In this document: in pieces, positions 62,164 to 64,000 of the stretch
Layout: every line of letters begins with the position of its first letter
Position numbering within the stretch: the first letter of the stretch is position 1
Assembly (NCBI RefSeq): GCF_029227915.1
Contig: NC_079877.1
Span: forward strand, 15,086,851 to 15,150,850
Direction: 5' to 3'
DNA: 64,000 nt
Source: Hydractinia symbiolongicarpus
Taxonomy: Eukaryota > Cnidaria > Hydrozoa > Anthoathecata > Hydractiniidae
The notes under the pieces: model-generated
Databases searched by the model: none
Seen by the model: the letters and a program-made list of their open reading frames with translations, nothing else
Told to the model about the DNA's origin: nothing
Position numbers and translations under genes: made by a program

Positions 62164-64000
62164 CTATAAAATAAGATTAATACTCGTTAATTCGACTACA
62201 CATCGAATATTTTTAAGTAACAAAATTCATGGAAAAAAAGTTTCAGCTTTATTAGAAATTTGTTAGTCCCAGTAAATACATCTTTATTTAACTAAGAATT
62301 TTCATATTATTTCATATTATCATACATTTCATATTATTATTGAAATAGCTGTAGGGAAAAAATTAATGTCTGTTTATTGCTAGATTTTATTGTTTAAAGG
62401 TTTCTACAACGCTGGCTTGTTTTTGTGAAAAAAACAATGGGCAATCTTTTCTTCATTTCTTTTGCTTGTTTTATTCTATTTTTTGTGAAGCATCGTCTCA
62501 ATTTATTGTTAGGTTTGTATGCAAGAGAGAATTTATTAACGAAATGAAATTTTATTTAACACAAGTTTATAACCTTACAAGCTTTTTTACCATTTAAAAC
62601 AATTTATTTTGTTAATTTCTTTTTCTTTTAAGCACTACGCATTAAAATATTCTGTACTTAATGCCTCTAAGTGGGCTTTTCACAAACCACGCAAGTAACA
62701 CAAAAATAAATCACTATTTTTAGCAATGAAATCCTGGATAACTGTTAATTTATTAATTAATTTATCAAGATGGGACGACTTGAATTTAAATATGCCAACA
62801 CGAAATCGTTTAATTGAAAGAAATATGGCAAAAAGCAAAGTATGTTTCTTAACTTGAAAACAGTTTACCATACGGAAATTCTGCAAAATCTTTGTTTGCA
62901 GTATAAGTTAAACAACAGGCCTTTATATTTCATACAGTCTTCCCTTACAGCATAAATAAATCTTTGAGTCAAAGTAACATTTATTTTTTGGTCATCGTGA
63001 ACTATTTATTGATTTCCGCCAGCAAAGGCGGAATCTTTAAAATCGCCTGAGGAGATAGATAGAGACAGCACAGCTAGGCTGGACGCACGAAGCTTATCCA
63101 GGCTAAAGCCTAAATCCTCGTTTTGACAGATTTTTTTTCTGAGAAAGAGGCTAAAATAAATTTTAAGCCAATAAGAATCCTAACAGTGCAACGAATTGTT
63201 TTATTATCCAATGAACAGTACTTATATGCTATCGAAAGTTGAAGCTCGTGCAGTTAAGCATAATAAAGATCGTTTTATAATGCTTCGATGTTATTAACGT
63301 TAATAATAATTACGTCACTTCCTTCTGTACAATATTGCAAGCACGTATTTCAGCAGAACTAAGTAATAATTGGTGAATTTTAATTTAAAGAGGAATTGTT
63401 GAGGCTGAATATTTTTGATGAAAGATAATGTATTGTAGCTATAAAATCGTGACAAGTGAGTTATAAAAGAAAAAATAAGAATATGTAGTCTGAAAATAAC
63501 TTTTCGTAACTGATTACGCAAAAAAATTTGCTGCCACCTTTAAAGATATTCTCCAAGCTGTTTTTCAGAGAAAAAGAGAAAATAGAAAAAAAAAATTATT
63601 ATAATTTGATTTCTCCATTTTAGGCATTTAATTATTATTTATTTTATAGTACAATAGCTACTTATACTTTCGATGTAAAGTAAAATTTTCCAAATATTGA
63701 AACAAAAAACAATATTTTGCATTGTTTACAGGGCAGAAATTATTAATAAATGAAAATCAAGTCATTACAGAATAGGTATAGATTAACGAAAATATTCGTT
63801 TAGCAAAATAATTAAAACTTTAAATCATGGAGGTAGAAAAAGCTCCATGTTTAAACCCATTTTTGAGAAATGTTTTAAATCCTATTAACTATGGCTTTAT
63901 TGAACCCTCTTCCTAAAGATCTCATGACTCGTAAGCATTTGTAGCATAAAACTTACAGTAAAACTTTATTCCAATTTGAAAGATTTGAAAGGGGAAATAA
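62164..64000. other. Intergenic or first intron of the Cys-rich gene, no exon identified
   Basis: AT-rich. It should hold the missing signal exon, or that exon lies outside the window. A GC-richer patch at 63015-63120 (GGCGGAATCTTTAAAATCGCC) is suggestive of an old interspersed repeat. Confidence 0.4.

Overview
This is animal nuclear DNA. It is AT-rich and gene-sparse, with GT-AG introns, a TNF-family ligand gene, EGF-like exons, and several classes of eukaryotic transposon (Helitron, BEL/Pao, non-LTR, SINE, TTAA-flanked MITEs, and a CACTA/EnSpm-like element with DUF4218/Transposase_21-type and DUF4806-type proteins). The gene style (intron-poor multi-pass receptors with large repeat ectodomains, secreted signal exons of about 20 codons, high AT) suggests a cnidarian, probably a hydrozoan. 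That assignment is inference, not proof.

The most coherent biology is a pair of head-to-head paralogues in inverted orientation. Each has a 64-base signal-peptide exon, a long intron, and one very large exon. The exon encodes a beta-helix (PMP/PbH1-like) ectodomain, a cysteine-rich stalk and about nine membrane segments. The plus copy (exons 40381-40444 and 53313-56485) is open for 1078 residues. The minus copy (exons 23183-23246 and 15873-19030) has one in-frame TGA where the plus copy has a Trp TGG, which would cut off roughly the last 220 residues. Between their 5' ends lies a complete four-exon TNF superfamily ligand gene (31253-34756) whose intron phases all agree.

The introns of the receptor pair hold mobile DNA. 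The plus-copy intron (about 12.9 kb) contains a 10,056-bp DNA transposon (42547-52602). It has 12-bp perfect terminal inverted repeats, ACGT-rich subterminal arrays, a transposase read on the minus strand with one frameshift, and a second multi-exon gene with a DUF4806-like end. It also holds a 129-bp tandem array upstream of the transposase and a small nested MITE. The minus-copy intron contains a decayed non-LTR reverse transcriptase.

Other regions, left to right: Helitron 3' ends at 1.4 and 2.7 kb; a BEL/Pao gag relic at 3.5-4.0 kb; a probable broken EGF/fibrinogen-like gene at 6.6-8.7 kb; a truncated Helitron end at 14.5 kb; a 2.5-kb degenerate satellite-like block with a recent 918-bp tandem duplication at 26.6-29.2 kb; a tRNA-derived SINE inside an inverted repeat at 34.0-34.35 kb; a perfect 25-bp hairpin at 36.3 kb; a cluster of about 16 palindromic TACTGCGCAGTA-type sites at 38.15-38.94 kb; a 60-bp tandem array that looks like one end of a second ACGTC-type transposon at 58.4-58.9 kb; a 734-bp TTAA-flanked MITE at 60.3-61.1 kb; and a coiled-coil plus cysteine-rich secreted-protein exon at 61.7-62.2 kb. 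The remaining stretches show no gene I can support.
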